Numbered from the stretch's first letter, positions 8,889 through 20,671 are shown. The stretch: 64,000 nucleotides of DNA from Endocalyx cinctus (GCA_001600455.1 BCKC01000002.1:1998171-2062170), one strand, 5' to 3'. Numbers and translations are program-made. Notes: generated from the letters alone by a model not told the origin.

Positions 8889-11800
8889 TCAGGAAGTATT
8901 ATGTCGTCCGGTCCTCATGATCTTCGTCAAGAGATTACCGTGACCGCCACCCAACCCGCCGCGCCCCCTCTTCTTATGAGGGCTCGCTTCCGACGGCGCG
9001 TTCGACCCGGAAGAAGACGAAGCGACCTTCTGAACGCCCGGGCCCGTCTCGGCGGGGGCGGCGTGCTCGTCGTCCGACTCGAGGAGGTCGTAATCGTCCG
9101 CCGTCGCGATCGAGGACGACTTGCCGCGGGCGGCCGGGTACCCCTGCGGGCCCGGCGGCTTGCTCAAGTCCTGCATCTTCGCGAGCCCGCGGCCTAGCGG
9201 CGCCATCAGGGACATCTTGAGGTCCCAGTTGTCGTCCGGCTTGCGTTCCGAGGCTTCCCGGTACAAGGCCGGCCGCGCCTGCTCGAATTCGGCCTCGATG
9301 GAGCTCTGCTGCTTCAGGAGCGCGTCCGTGCGCTCCTGCTTGATCGAGGGCGGCAGTTCGGCGGAATAGACCCGCGCTTCGCTCTCTAGCTGCTTGAGCC
9401 AGGCGTCGTACTCCTTTAAGCAATCCTGCGAATTCAAATTAGTATACGCGCGCGTGCCCGAAATCATGACTTTTTTCTTTTTTACTTTCGTAGCACGTAC
9501 CTTCTTTTCTTCCGCCATCCCCTGAAGACCGGCGCGATCCTCTTCGTTGCTATCCGGCACGGTCGTACCAACGATGTACTTGTTGAAAGACTGCGAGAAC
9601 TCGCGGTAGTGGCCCTTGAGGACGAAGCACTGCCCGGCCCAGCCCCGGCTCTTGAACTTCCGGAAGAGCACCTCGGCCGTCGGGGCCTCCCAGACGTACT
9701 CGACGACCCTGTCGTAGAAGACGACGCACTCGCTCGTGCGCCACTTCTTGAACGAGTTCCGGTTCGGCTCGTCCGGGAGGGCTTGCTCGATCATCTCCAT
9801 GCTCGCTCTCGACGCGAACGAGGCCGGGGCCCGGAAGTTAACGGCACCGTAGATGTGCGACTTTTCGTATTCCGTCTGCGGTCGAAGGTCCACTAGCAAA
9901 TACTGCCTCGACGAGAAGATTTCCAAAAGCCTGTTCAGGTGGAAAGGGAGGACCATTTGGGCTCCGTCCTTGGGCGGCTCGTTTCCATGGTCGTCGATCT
10001 TTAGGCTCTGCAACCTATTGGATACCTCTTGCTGCTCACGACGGTGGTAGAACCAGATCTGGTTGCTAAGTCAGTAACGTTGGCTCTCTTGCCCAGCGAT
10101 TGATTGAACTTACATCAACGTCCGCAGTTTCTATGTTAAGCGTAGACGCCAAGAATTCCTTGACTGCAATTGTAGGCCTATGGTTACTTTGGAAATACTC
10201 CTCTAGTCTTGCCTGTATATGTGGAGCCAGTTGCTGGGAAGGGTCGAGGTCATGTTTAAGGCTCTTCCTCCTCATCTGTGACCTGTTTAAAGCGGGCTGC
10301 TTCGACGATGTGGATTCGGCCGAAACATTCTTTTGCGCTTGAGCCGACGATGCGGATCGGCGCTTCGAGAAATGGGTCGGAGGTGAGCGCTGCCACGCCC
10401 ACGTCGCCTCCGCCTCGCTTATTGGGGCCACATTAAAGTTGATTCTAGGACTACGAATTGATATCGGCCCATCCGCCTGCCTATGTATAGAACCAGGCTC
10501 CCACGATGGTCTACGACTAGAGGTGGCAGAGTATGTAGAGAGCCTATGTCCAGCAGCAGCGGTGTAAGCCGTAGTTCCGGAGTAAATCGACTGTAGATCC
10601 GCATCCGCCTCATCTGGCGCTAGCAATTCCTCCTCGATTGGTTGTTGGTCCTGCGAACCTTGACCAGCTAAATTGTTTGAGCGAATGAAGGCTACGAAGT
10701 TGCAAGCATGGTCTTCTGGTAGTAAGTCCCATATCATAACCGGCATCGAGAGAAGGAGGAGAGTTGAATGGCTCTTGAAGACTCCTTGCACCTTTACGTA
10801 TTTCGCCAAAGCGGGTATGCTCGAGAGCCATTGCTGCCAGTCGTTAATATTGAGACGCTGATCTTCCTCTAAGGCAAGAGAGATCATGACATGTGGGACA
10901 TCTTCGTTGGGCTCAGAACCCACGATGCCTTGGGGCCCCACAAATCGACCGGTCGACGGACCGGGTTCTGTTCCAGCTCTCTCCGGAGGCGTAAGCGGCC
11001 TTTTACCCGGAGGTAATATGCGAGACATTTCGATACTCGGTGCTCGATGGTTGGACGTCATCATAAAATGCACCGGCGTGGACCGGGCCTCAAAGTGTTT
11101 CCCATGAAGCATGATAGGTCTCGGATGCTTGAGACGAGCGAGGATCTCGGCGTGTAACATGGCGGCAGAATATGTCCGTCTTGTCCACTCCATGAGAACC
11201 TCAATCAAGGCACTGGTGAAAGAATACCTGCCGGGATCTGGAGCAATGGCATCCCAGCTCGAGGCCGATATCGTTTCGGTAATGCTATTCCCGTTTGGAA
11301 ATGTGGCGCTCGCGGCCCCAGCGCAACAATCCAGAAGTATCAACACATCGGAGAGAGATCGTTCCAGCAAAGTTTGGATAGCGGACCATCTGATCTCGGG
11401 GTCAATGGTGTTACTACTAATCGTGTGGGGAAGGTTTCATAATTCTAAGACTTACTGGAGCCATGGCGAATCTGAATTCCGGGTGCTAATCTTACTAATT
11501 AGTATACGGTAATGGAGATTCGAGGAGTCTACGGCAGCGATGACTTACGCGCACCAGGTGCTCTGCCTCGAGTCATCTATCCGTGCGTGGCCTCCGTAGT
11601 AGACGATGAATAAGGTATCACTTGATTCATTGTCCTTGATCATGGCACCAATTCGCAGCATAAGTTCAAGGTGAGCATTTTCAGAAGGGATAGGGAAGGT
11701 CTCTGTCTCGAAATTATACTGCTCTCGAAAGCAAGCCTCGAGATCTTCTAATTCAGGGAGCACGAACAGATCGTCAGATCCCCAGTGAAGGAGTATAGCA

Positions 11801-12228
11801 TGAACTTTCTTGTACCGCTGCGAGCTGCCCTGATTAGGGAAAGCTCGGGTAGCCGACTATGATAGAAAAGAGATGTCCTCGTCAGTCGATATGCGGCAAT
11901 TTATTTAAAGAAACCCTTCTTATACGATTTATGTGATGCGATATTTACGTAAAAAAAGAAAGCCTGAACGTACATCTTCAAGAGTCTTGGCAAACTCGGG
12001 TAGGTGCTTGACGTGGTAGCTTACACGACTAATGTCGTGAGTAGCGGATGGTGTCTTGTCATCGCCAATGCTAGAGCCATACTGAGAGGATGTAATTAGA
12101 CGGGAACGATCTTGAGACCTGACTGTCTTGCTATCTCGACGTACGGCAGAATCCCCACTGCTAAAACTACTCTCGTCCGCGGCTCGCCTTGAGCTAAGAG
12201 TTAGGAATGGGGCACTATTATCGCCCAT
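8889..12228 (-). CDS. Caspase-like / homeodomain-like / rhodanese-like fusion protein
   Basis: Six predicted exons: 11974-12228, 11549-11856, 11456-11485 (30-nt microexon), 10114-11416, 9501-10058 and 8889-9425. They join in phase to 996 residues. Residues 1-95 are Ser-rich and disordered. Residues 96-300 are a peptidase C14 caspase-like fold with His175 in FIVYYGGHA and Cys228/229 in LILLDCCAG. A conserved block around VKVQGVFKSHSTLLLL follows, then a Ser-rich linker. Residues of about 585-643 resemble a homeodomain. The splice between exons 4 and 5 completes the helix-3 pattern VDIWFYHRR, where position 51 is His, not Asn. Residues 668-775 are rhodanese-like, with Asp748 (VVFYDR) where an active enzyme has Cys, so that domain is probably inactive. 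Residues 776-996 are charged and end in a basic Gly-rich tail. The 39-nt intron 3 (or 42 nt with an alternative TAG) is the least certain junction. A separate rhodanese gene starting at 9956 is the alternative model, but it would break the helix-3 motif. Confidence 0.75.
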
Positions 12229-13534
12229 GATCGGAAAGGAACCGTCGGAAAAAAAGGAACAAAACAAAGAAAAAAGAAAACTAATTTATGGGCTTTAAAA
12301 AGAAGGGTTGTTTTTTTTTATGAAAGACGGTGTCTCTCATCAGTATCGCCTCGCCACATGGCGGACGAGATGCTAAGTAGGAAGGGCAATGTTGTTTGAA
12401 GTAGGAGAATCACTTGAATAAGAGTTATTGTAGTTAGATAGGATGCGATACGCGAGATATCAAGAACCTTCAGGAAAGGGAAAATAAATCAGGTCGGGTG
12501 GATAATATTATAAAAGCATGGATGTAAAATAGGGTTGTAATGGTTGTCTACGTGGTAGAATCAGTATTGTACTTTGCTTCTCTCACTTGAGCACTATATT
12601 TTGGCCGTTTGAAAGGTCCATTTCATGTTTACTCGCCTATTGCGAATTGAATGAAGTCAATAATTTTGGTGGACACGTTAGAGGGGCGAAGTGAACTGCG
12701 ACAGTTGAAAAAATACCAGGGTAAAAAGATGCCAGTGTATGATTCGGTCGTACATTCGGGTCTAGCGCCAGTCAGCACGGTGTCCGAATGAGGATGGTAA
12801 AGTATTGAGCCCCCTCGAGACGAGTGGGGGGTTGGTTGGTTGGGTTGTACCGTAGTATACATAGTAGTACTCAGTATAGTGTAGGGCAAAATGGTTGGAT
12901 TCATATAGAAAGATATAAAAAGATTGGCACTCGTTACAGTAAGAGATCGACATATATTTTCAGCTATCACGTTCAAAAAGGGTTGGTAACGTATACGTCT
13001 TCGAATACCACACCACTGCATCACCGACGTCCTTTAACGAATCTTACCAACCATGAAAACCTTCGTGCTGTCCGAGCCTGTTCTTACTGACCGTTTTACG
13101 CATCGGAAGTATTCCAATCATCGTTGCTTACGCGAGACCTAGAAAGAGACACGGTGATACGCCCCGAAGAAATTATTATCATTACTTATTTACTTATTTT
13201 CGCTCGTACGCGCATACATACGCGACCATAGAACACTCGAACTTATAATTTATTCCGTTTACCCCCGCTAGAATAATATTAGAGGAACGAATCGTATCAT
13301 CCATTACCTTTAAACGCCCCTTATAATGCAATTCCTTGCTTGTTGCTACCATGGCTGATGCATTACAATACAATATCCCGAGATCATAGAATGGAGATAT
13401 AAAAAAATATATGCGAGGAAAATTGGACGAGTGGAAGAAATTTGACGAGTATTTTTGATCGGTGCACGATTGGCATTATTCCCGAGCGAAAATTCCCGGT
13501 CGTAATAAGGCGGGTTTCTTTCCGATAACCTAGC
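12229..13534. other. Promoter region of the caspase fusion gene
   Basis: The spacer lies between the caspase fusion start and the 3' end of the next minus-strand gene. It is AT-rich, with a GGTTGGTTGG stretch near 12831-12842. Frames here are short and overlap each other on both strands, so I see no gene. Confidence 0.5.
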
Positions 13535-15319
13535 CTACTCTCGCTTTTCGATCTCCACATTGCGCGTATCGATACTTTGGCCAGCTTCTTGCATCTCTTC
13601 CATCATAAGCCGTTCGCTGAAGCTCTTCGGGGTGCCAGTAAAACTACCTACGAGAGGCCGGTAGCTACTAGACTCGTCCACACCGCTGCGACCATCGACA
13701 CTGCCGACAAAGGAATATATGTTTCCCATTTCGGCCGCCTTCCTATGTATTTCCTTGTCTCGAACACTTCCCATGATGAAGGGCTTGCCTTTATATGATC
13801 CGGTAGCCCCACTTACGTACGCAGGCTGAGGAGTTGTAGTTGGCGGCGAGGGAGGCTTCGGAATAGCGATACCTGGTGATGTGGAATGCTGCGTCGCTTC
13901 CGAGATGTCTACCGCGGGCTCGGGAACCGTCGTTGTATCTGATCTACTATCATCGTCTTCCTCAACATATTTCAAAGGTGACCTGGGTCTATCGCTTGCG
14001 CTATTTCCGTTCGCGCTATGATTGTCTTCGAATTGAAACATATCCTCATCCTCGAAATTAATCTGCGTTCTTCTCACGGAAGCTGGTTCAGGCGACTCTT
14101 CTTGCCACTTGTTATTACTTGCAGGCGCGCCAGTATTAACATCACGAATAATGTTCTTGTCTTCGGGTGGAGAAAACCTCTTTTTCCCTTTAAAAGAGCT
14201 AAGTGGAGGCATTTCGAGAATGTCGTCGTCAATTGCCTCGTCTTCGGCATCGTGCTCGGCAGCGTCTGCCTTTATACTCGTTTGAGTTGGGTGATGAGCG
14301 TTATTTGTATGGTGTGTCGACCCTTGTAGATTTGATTGGGTCGCTTCTGCCTGGAATGTCCTGTTATGACTCGGTATGACTAACTCATCATGATCCATGT
14401 CTTGCAGGGTACCGACAACTGTCCACTTGGAGGTATCCTCATCCGAATTCCTCGTCAGTGCTTTTAATCGATCAGTAGAGGAAATCTTTTTCGGCTGCGG
14501 AGGAGAGCTGCCCAGTAAATCGCTACCATCGTCCATAGCGACACTATTTATGGAACTCTTCAGCAGTCGAGCCGGACTCCGTATTGGGGACACGGGATGA
14601 TCCGGAAGTCGAGGTGAGAGAAGTGGCGATGCCGTTGGGAGGACCTCTTGACCTTCGACTTCGAAGCGAACTCGCCTGGGACTCTGGATTTTGACCGACG
14701 AGCTTGAAGACCGACGTAGGGCGCTTCTTCGTATCCGAGTAGTGCTATCGTCAGAGGCGCAAGAGGAAACCGTCTCCTCGGTAGAAGTTCGGAGAGGGTC
14801 CGGACGAGAGAGTGCTAAAGAAGGAGTGGTTACGTCTTCATCTTTGTTAGATTGGTTATCATAGGGTGGTGGAGTGTTAGATAAATCAGGTGTGGCATGG
14901 GAAACAGGTCGCTGTACATCAAGCAAGGGGAGATAGCTCGGTGTGAACAGACCATGGAATTCGCGTTCGCGTTCATGCGGGCTTCTTGCGCCATCCTCCG
15001 GGGGACTATCCGAAGTATTGGTTAAGAGTGGCGGCGGGGAACGCCAACCATACCTCCCTTTTGGAGAGCCTTGGGACGATTGTGAGTCACGACTGAGGCT
15101 GAAGTCGGCAAGGAAATCGTTTATGGTCGGATAGTTGTGCATCTCGTCGGCAATGGCTCTCTCAACCTCGGCAGAGATATTTCCCGGAACATCTCGTAGT
15201 AATTGGCGAGAGTATCGTTGAAATTCCTGGGCCATATCCTGGCGATAGATATTTACTTTTTGGTCAAGCTCGGTTAGCTTCCCAAGAAGCTCGGTCACGA
15301 GACTGGAGGTGTCGTCCAT
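13535..15319 (-). CDS. Unrecognised disordered protein with N-terminal coiled coil
   Basis: One continuous exon of 594 residues from the ATG at 15319 (MDDTSSLV). A frame starting at 15349 would add ten residues of no clear value. I do not recognise the family. Residues 1-60 look helical and coiled-coil (LLGKLTELDQKVNIYRQDM). The rest is rich in Ser, Pro, Asp and Glu and presumably disordered, with many Ser-Pro sites that a proline-directed kinase could use. The last 90 residues look conserved. They carry a short motif three times: FIMGSVRD, SFVGSVDG and PLVGSFTG, followed by a Met/Glu-rich helix (SERLMMEEMQEAG). Overall pattern suggests a scaffold or regulatory protein rather than an enzyme. 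This is inference only. Confidence 0.7.
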   Translation of the reverse strand: MDDTSSLVTELLGKLTELDQKVNIYRQDMAQEFQRYSRQLLRDVPGNISAEVERAIADEMHNYPTINDFLADFSLSRDSQSSQGSPKGRYGWRSPPPLLTNTSDSPPEDGARSPHEREREFHGLFTPSYLPLLDVQRPVSHATPDLSNTPPPYDNQSNKDEDVTTPSLALSRPDPLRTSTEETVSSCASDDSTTRIRRSALRRSSSSSVKIQSPRRVRFEVEGQEVLPTASPLLSPRLPDHPVSPIRSPARLLKSSINSVAMDDGSDLLGSSPPQPKKISSTDRLKALTRNSDEDTSKWTVVGTLQDMDHDELVIPSHNRTFQAEATQSNLQGSTHHTNNAHHPTQTSIKADAAEHDAEDEAIDDDILEMPPLSSFKGKKRFSPPEDKNIIRDVNTGAPASNNKWQEESPEPASVRRTQINFEDEDMFQFEDNHSANGNSASDRPRSPLKYVEEDDDSRSDTTTVPEPAVDISEATQHSTSPGIAIPKPPSPPTTTPQPAYVSGATGSYKGKPFIMGSVRDKEIHRKAAEMGNIYSFVGSVDGRSGVDESSSYRPLVGSFTGTPKSFSERLMMEEMQEAGQSIDTRNVEIEKRE

Positions 15320-16117
15320 TGTCTCAACTGAGGCGACGGCCAAGAACAAGGAATCGTAAATATCAATCGAAAGCGGTTAACGAACAAAGAACGTTCATTA
15401 TGGGTAACCAAGAATTGATAGGTAGAAGGAATATGGCAAGTATGGGGAAAAGGGATCTATCGGAGATTGAATTGTATGGGAGTAATATGGGGGTGGATGA
15501 ATAAAGGGAAGAAGAATTACGAAGTACAAGAGTTTTTAGTAAACCCGTGTATTCCGTCACCCCGTCTTTTCGTAGAGTGCGTACCTGACGCAGAAGACTT
15601 TTCTTTTTTTGCTAAGCTTAAGATCTAAAGTAGCTTCTACTAAGGAAGTAGATCAACTAACATGAGCTTTAGTGTGGACGGGTGTCGTAAGTAGAATTAA
15701 AAAGGTGTGTGAGTTTATGTCCCATGTCCATTTAAAGTAGAGGATGTACACATATACTGTGTATGTATACAAATGTGTACGTCAACTTATTTTTTATTTT
15801 TTTTTTTCCTTCTCTCTTTTCTTATTAAGACGAAGAGTTCGTTGAACTAATTGTCTTATTACTTATTATTCCGATATTAAATTATATGCTGTGTATCGTG
15901 TGTCCTGTGTGTGTATTGTGGATTGTTTTCGGATGTTGTAGTTACTATTATTTTTTTGAACCATCATGGCTATAATAGTGCCCACGATATCGATGGTGTG
16001 ATAATGGTAACTAATACATAGTAGGTACTTAAATTAAGGTGAGTAAGTTGGTGGGTAAACAAGTAGTACGAGGGTATCGATTGAATGAGTGAATGGATTG
16101 GGAAGATGAGGAGAAGA

Positions 16118-16316
16118 GGGGGGGGGGGGGGGGGGGGGGNNNNNNNNNNNNNNNNNNNNNNNNNNNNNNNNNNNNNNNNNNNNNNNNNNNNNNNNNNNNN
16201 NNNNNNNNNNNNNNNNNNNNNNNNNNNNNNNNNNNNNNNNNNNNNNNNNNNNNNNNNNNNNNNNNNNNNNNNNNNNNNNNNNNNNNNNNNNNNNNNNNNN
16301 NNNNNNNGGGGGGGGG
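16118..16316. other. Assembly gap inside a poly-G tract
   Basis: A run of 22 G (16118-16139) leads into 168 N (16140-16307) and is followed by nine more G (16308-16316). The gap therefore most likely replaces an unresolved homopolymer. The true length is unknown, and the frames drawn across the N run are meaningless. Confidence 0.95.
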
Positions 16317-16550
16317 AGAGGCTCAAAATTGTCAAGTAAAGAAATGTCAAACAAAACTGAAGAGAGGGAAAAAAAAAAAGAATAAGAAAATAAATTGTGG
16401 TTGGTATTAATGATGGGTGGAGTGTTGTGTAATCCAGTAACTTAAGCAGTGATAAGCACTCCCTTAAGCACCTACTGTACTGTAGTAACCTAGAATTTTA
16501 GTGCAGCACAACTCCGATGACCTGGTTTAAGTGATAGATTGATTTTCTAC

Positions 16551-16580
16551 GAAATTTATAAATTTATAAATTTATAAAAT
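16551..16580. repeat. AAATTTAT tandem repeat
   Basis: Three to four head-to-tail copies of the 8-mer AAATTTAT. No gene is nearby and no function is evident. Confidence 0.8.
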
Positions 16581-16670
16581 TAGGTCAATTCAATCCAAGA
16601 TCGGCTCATTTATTGTATATTTCAGGGCAAGTTCCGATTGTGGAGAAAATACGACCACGCCGATTCGGAC

Positions 16671-16672
<2 letters not shown>

Positions 16673-16703
<31 letters not shown>
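16673..16703. repeat. Poly-A tract (31 nt)
   Basis: An uninterrupted run of 31 A. It could be a microsatellite or the tail scar of a retroposed copy. I see no coding remnant or target-site duplication beside it. Confidence 0.9.
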
Positions 16704-16705
<2 letters not shown>

Positions 16706-17718
16706 TGTTGGATGTCTCGTTCAGCCCAAAAATGTATAACCCATGGATATTTTTATTGTTTTATGTTCTAGAACCTTTGACTGGTCTTGGTCTAGTCCAC
16801 TGGTCCATTCGTCTTTTAGGTTTTTGTTCGCTGATCCCGAAGATTCGGTAGTGTTGATTAAGGGAATAAATCAAGCCATAAATCAATTATCATGTTTAAA
16901 TGAATTATAATCATACCATCCATGTTCTTATATACTGTAATATCATAAATCTCGAATTTATAAATACTTTTTTTTTTTTTTTCTTCTTGTTTAATATAAA
17001 AAAATATAATTCGTTATGACCCGATCGCTTATAAAAACCTGTAATTCTTCGTGGCGCTACCTTGAAATATCTATATGGATAGATATCTAATTCCCACTTT
17101 GGGAGAAGTTATGATACACTCCCAGTCGTTACTTATTATCAAAGCTACGCTACACATCAGTCATACACTACCAGACTACTTAATACTGATTCGCATAGTA
17201 GAAGGTCAGGAGGATATTCTCTTCCGAGATCGGTTTAAGTCCCACCCTCACTTCTACAACCTCGCTACCAAACATGATAAGGGATCCCCACCTAGTCTTT
17301 TACAGGTGGAACATCGTATTCAAAGAGGTAGGATCAAGGAATTATAGGTAAAGTTATATAATATAATAGTCACGTAGTTTCCGAAGGAAATATCTCGGAA
17401 AGGAGAATATCGAGTAGGATTCGAATCGATTAAGTCGACAATCACCTACATGTCTACTTGTAAGGATCCTTATTAATTCTCAAGGTATATATCCATATTC
17501 CTACTTAATAGGAATTGTCTTTGCTCTCTGAGGAGGATAAAACAGAAGTCAGATTCGTAGTCCATTACATGCAAGTAAAGCATCTCCCGACCCTGGCGTC
17601 TGTTCATAGCCGTAAACTTGCATCTTCCTCCCGCTTCATACGAAACACGCTTTATTCGCAACGGATCTGCAACGACTTAGAAGCGGAGACGCTGAAAATC
17701 TTATGCGGCACAACATGT

Positions 17719-18817
<1,099 letters not shown>

Positions 18818-19851
18818 TTTTTCCAAACCGTGTATCGAGTCGTGTATATCAATTGGTAGAGTTGCGCACGGTAAGAGTCCCGGTTTTATCAATCAGTCCA
18901 GGCACTGAAACGAGAAATAAGCAACGAGAGCCTCCTACGAGAGAGGCAGATGAATAAGTAACAGATTGAAGAATTAAAATTGTACGTGTAGTCAGGTATC
19001 AAAAAACCGAAGAAACTCCTGTGATCCGCTAAAGGTTGGGGTATCGTAAGATCATAAATGGATTAGGGTCTCTACCAGTCATTTGTAGCTAGCGTTGGTG
19101 GTATAAAATCGGTTTTTGTTGAATTACTTACAAGTGCTCCGTACTTAATTTTAGGAGCGAATACGGCAATAAGCTGATTGGGCTTATTGTGGATTAGTGT
19201 AGTAAAACCCCTGATACTACCGATTCCTGTAACCCTTTCTTAGTGAAAAAGCTGACGCTATTTTTGACGGCGGGGGTTAATTTGAAGCCTTAAGCTTCAT
19301 TTATTACAGTATGTATGTATACGTAGCATGTATGTACCTACAGTAGGGTTGTTTGTTAGGTGTGGATATGTCCCTTTACGGTAAAGCCCGAGCCGAGCAG
19401 GTAAGCTCGTCTGGATAAATCAATAGATACCAGCTGACGGAATGGACGTTTTCAGCTTGTGAGCACATTTTAAGACCAAACTGTCAACTGTTATCTGCTG
19501 ACTTAATAGCCTTTGATTTATTGGAATTATTACCTAGGGCTGCTAGGCTGCTAGGTACTTGGTGTTTCTAAAAGTGGTATAATACCGCTTACTCAACCTG
19601 ATCCTTCTGAACCCCTCTAATTATCTAGAGCGTTGGTGGCCTGAATACACGGTAATATATCATCGAGTTCCAAAAATCAAGGTATTGACACTAAGCAACA
19701 TCCTGATCGTGAAATCAAAATAGCTCTTAGTCAGGCAAACCCTTATTATATATTTCTTCAAAGTTAGTGCAACTAAGCCCATCTCGTTCCACGCACACAA
19801 CTAAGTGAAGTAACTTGTAGGCGTACCCCAAACACCGGTATCCATAGAGGG
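18818..19851. other. Divergent spacer of CBR1 and the DUF3605 gene
   Basis: No gene seen. It holds the two promoters. A TGCTAGGCTGCTAGGT element at 19541-19556 matches 14 of 16 positions of an inverted repeat found again at 25.7 and 30.7 kb. Confidence 0.5.
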
Positions 19852-20577
19852 ATGGGTGACCTACCACCGGAGAAGCCCGTCGAAGACGCACCATTCCCGT
19901 TGACTGATACGGATAAGTGGATCCTATCACTCACGGACGAAGAATATAAATATCATGATTGGGAAGATTTGAAGAGCGTTATTGGTAAAAAACAAGTCAA
20001 CACCAAAGCACACCGTAATATATTATATAACAATAAAGCTCATCTGTTGACCTGTTCTATATCACCAGGCGAGAATAAACTTGAGGTCCTCAAACGGAAG
20101 CCTTCTGATCTGCGCCGATACATGAAGTGGACTGCCGAGACCAAGGCAGAATACGGATCGATGACTAACTACCTCCTGGTCCATCGCCTACCCAAAACGT
20201 GGGGTAGACCTCCTTTCAAGCCCGTCTCAAATGTACCATTTTCTGACCCTTCGGACTATCGCGTTTTGGTAAATGATTGGCCGTACGGGTTGACGTCAGA
20301 CATAAGCCATATAGTAGTCTGGTCGAGAACGCCGATCGAGACAGATGTCCAAACTGGTGACATGACTCCGGAGAGTCGTCGAATTGTTGGGGATTTTATA
20401 CAGAGATTCTTTGCCGATCGACTTGGACCTGATGGAGGCAGTAAAGTATTGTGGTTCAAGAACTGGGTTGCCTTACAAAGCGTGAGGGCGCTAGAGCACG
20501 TCCACGTCATGGTTAGAGATGCCAGTAAAGAATTACTAGACGAGTGGACGAAGGAATTAGACTGCCACAAGTTGTAG
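19852..20577 (+). CDS. DUF3605 protein (N-acetylglucosamine-induced protein 1-like)
   Basis: Two exons, 19852-19984 and 20069-20577, with a predicted 84-nt intron (GTAAAA donor, CACCAG acceptor). The spliced product has 213 residues. The intron is a multiple of three and has no stop, so the unspliced frame stays open at 241 codons. I call it an intron because removing it joins SVIG directly to ENKLEVLKRKPSDLRRY, the spacing expected in this family, and it removes an Asn/Lys-rich stretch. The conserved blocks are LRRYMKWTAETKAEYGSM, VLVNDWPYGL and HIVVWSRTPI, then a C-terminal block with WFKNWVALQSVRALEHVHV. Relatives are described as induced by N-acetylglucosamine in Candida; the biochemical function is unknown. 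It faces SND2 with only 94 bp between the stop codons. Confidence 0.85.
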   Translation: MGDLPPEKPVEDAPFPLTDTDKWILSLTDEEYKYHDWEDLKSVIGKKQVNTKAHRNILYNNKAHLLTCSISPGENKLEVLKRKPSDLRRYMKWTAETKAEYGSMTNYLLVHRLPKTWGRPPFKPVSNVPFSDPSDYRVLVNDWPYGLTSDISHIVVWSRTPIETDVQTGDMTPESRRIVGDFIQRFFADRLGPDGGSKVLWFKNWVALQSVRALEHVHVMVRDASKELLDEWTKELDCHKL

Positions 20578-20671
20578 CAGTAGGATGATAGAATGACTGT
20601 CATAAGAAACAGCGTTGATTTCTCATATCAATCCACTAATAATCTTCGCAATGATCTGCCACGTGATCGGA

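Larger units (their letters stand above)
15320..17718. other. Spacer holding an assembly gap and low-complexity tracts
   Basis: No gene is supported. The stretch contains a scaffold gap at 16140-16307 flanked by G-runs, an AAATTTAT repeat at 16551-16580, a 31-nt A-run at 16673-16703 and T-rich tracts. The 90-codon frame at 17075-17347 shows no domain and sits in AT-rich sequence. The left end is the promoter of the disordered-protein gene; the right end is the 3' region of the cytochrome b5 reductase gene. Confidence 0.5.

Noticed and set aside
9956..10013. A separate rhodanese gene starting at the ATG at 9956
   Set aside because: Possible, but it would cut off helix 3 of the homeodomain-like region, which is open and in phase through the splice. 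Kept as an alternative model.
16085..16410. Frames running through the N tract
   Set aside because: They are artefacts of unknown bases translated as X and of the poly-G run.
17400..17440. GGATTCGAATC, similar to a tRNA T-arm
   Set aside because: No matching acceptor stem, anticodon arm or A-box could be placed around it on either strand.
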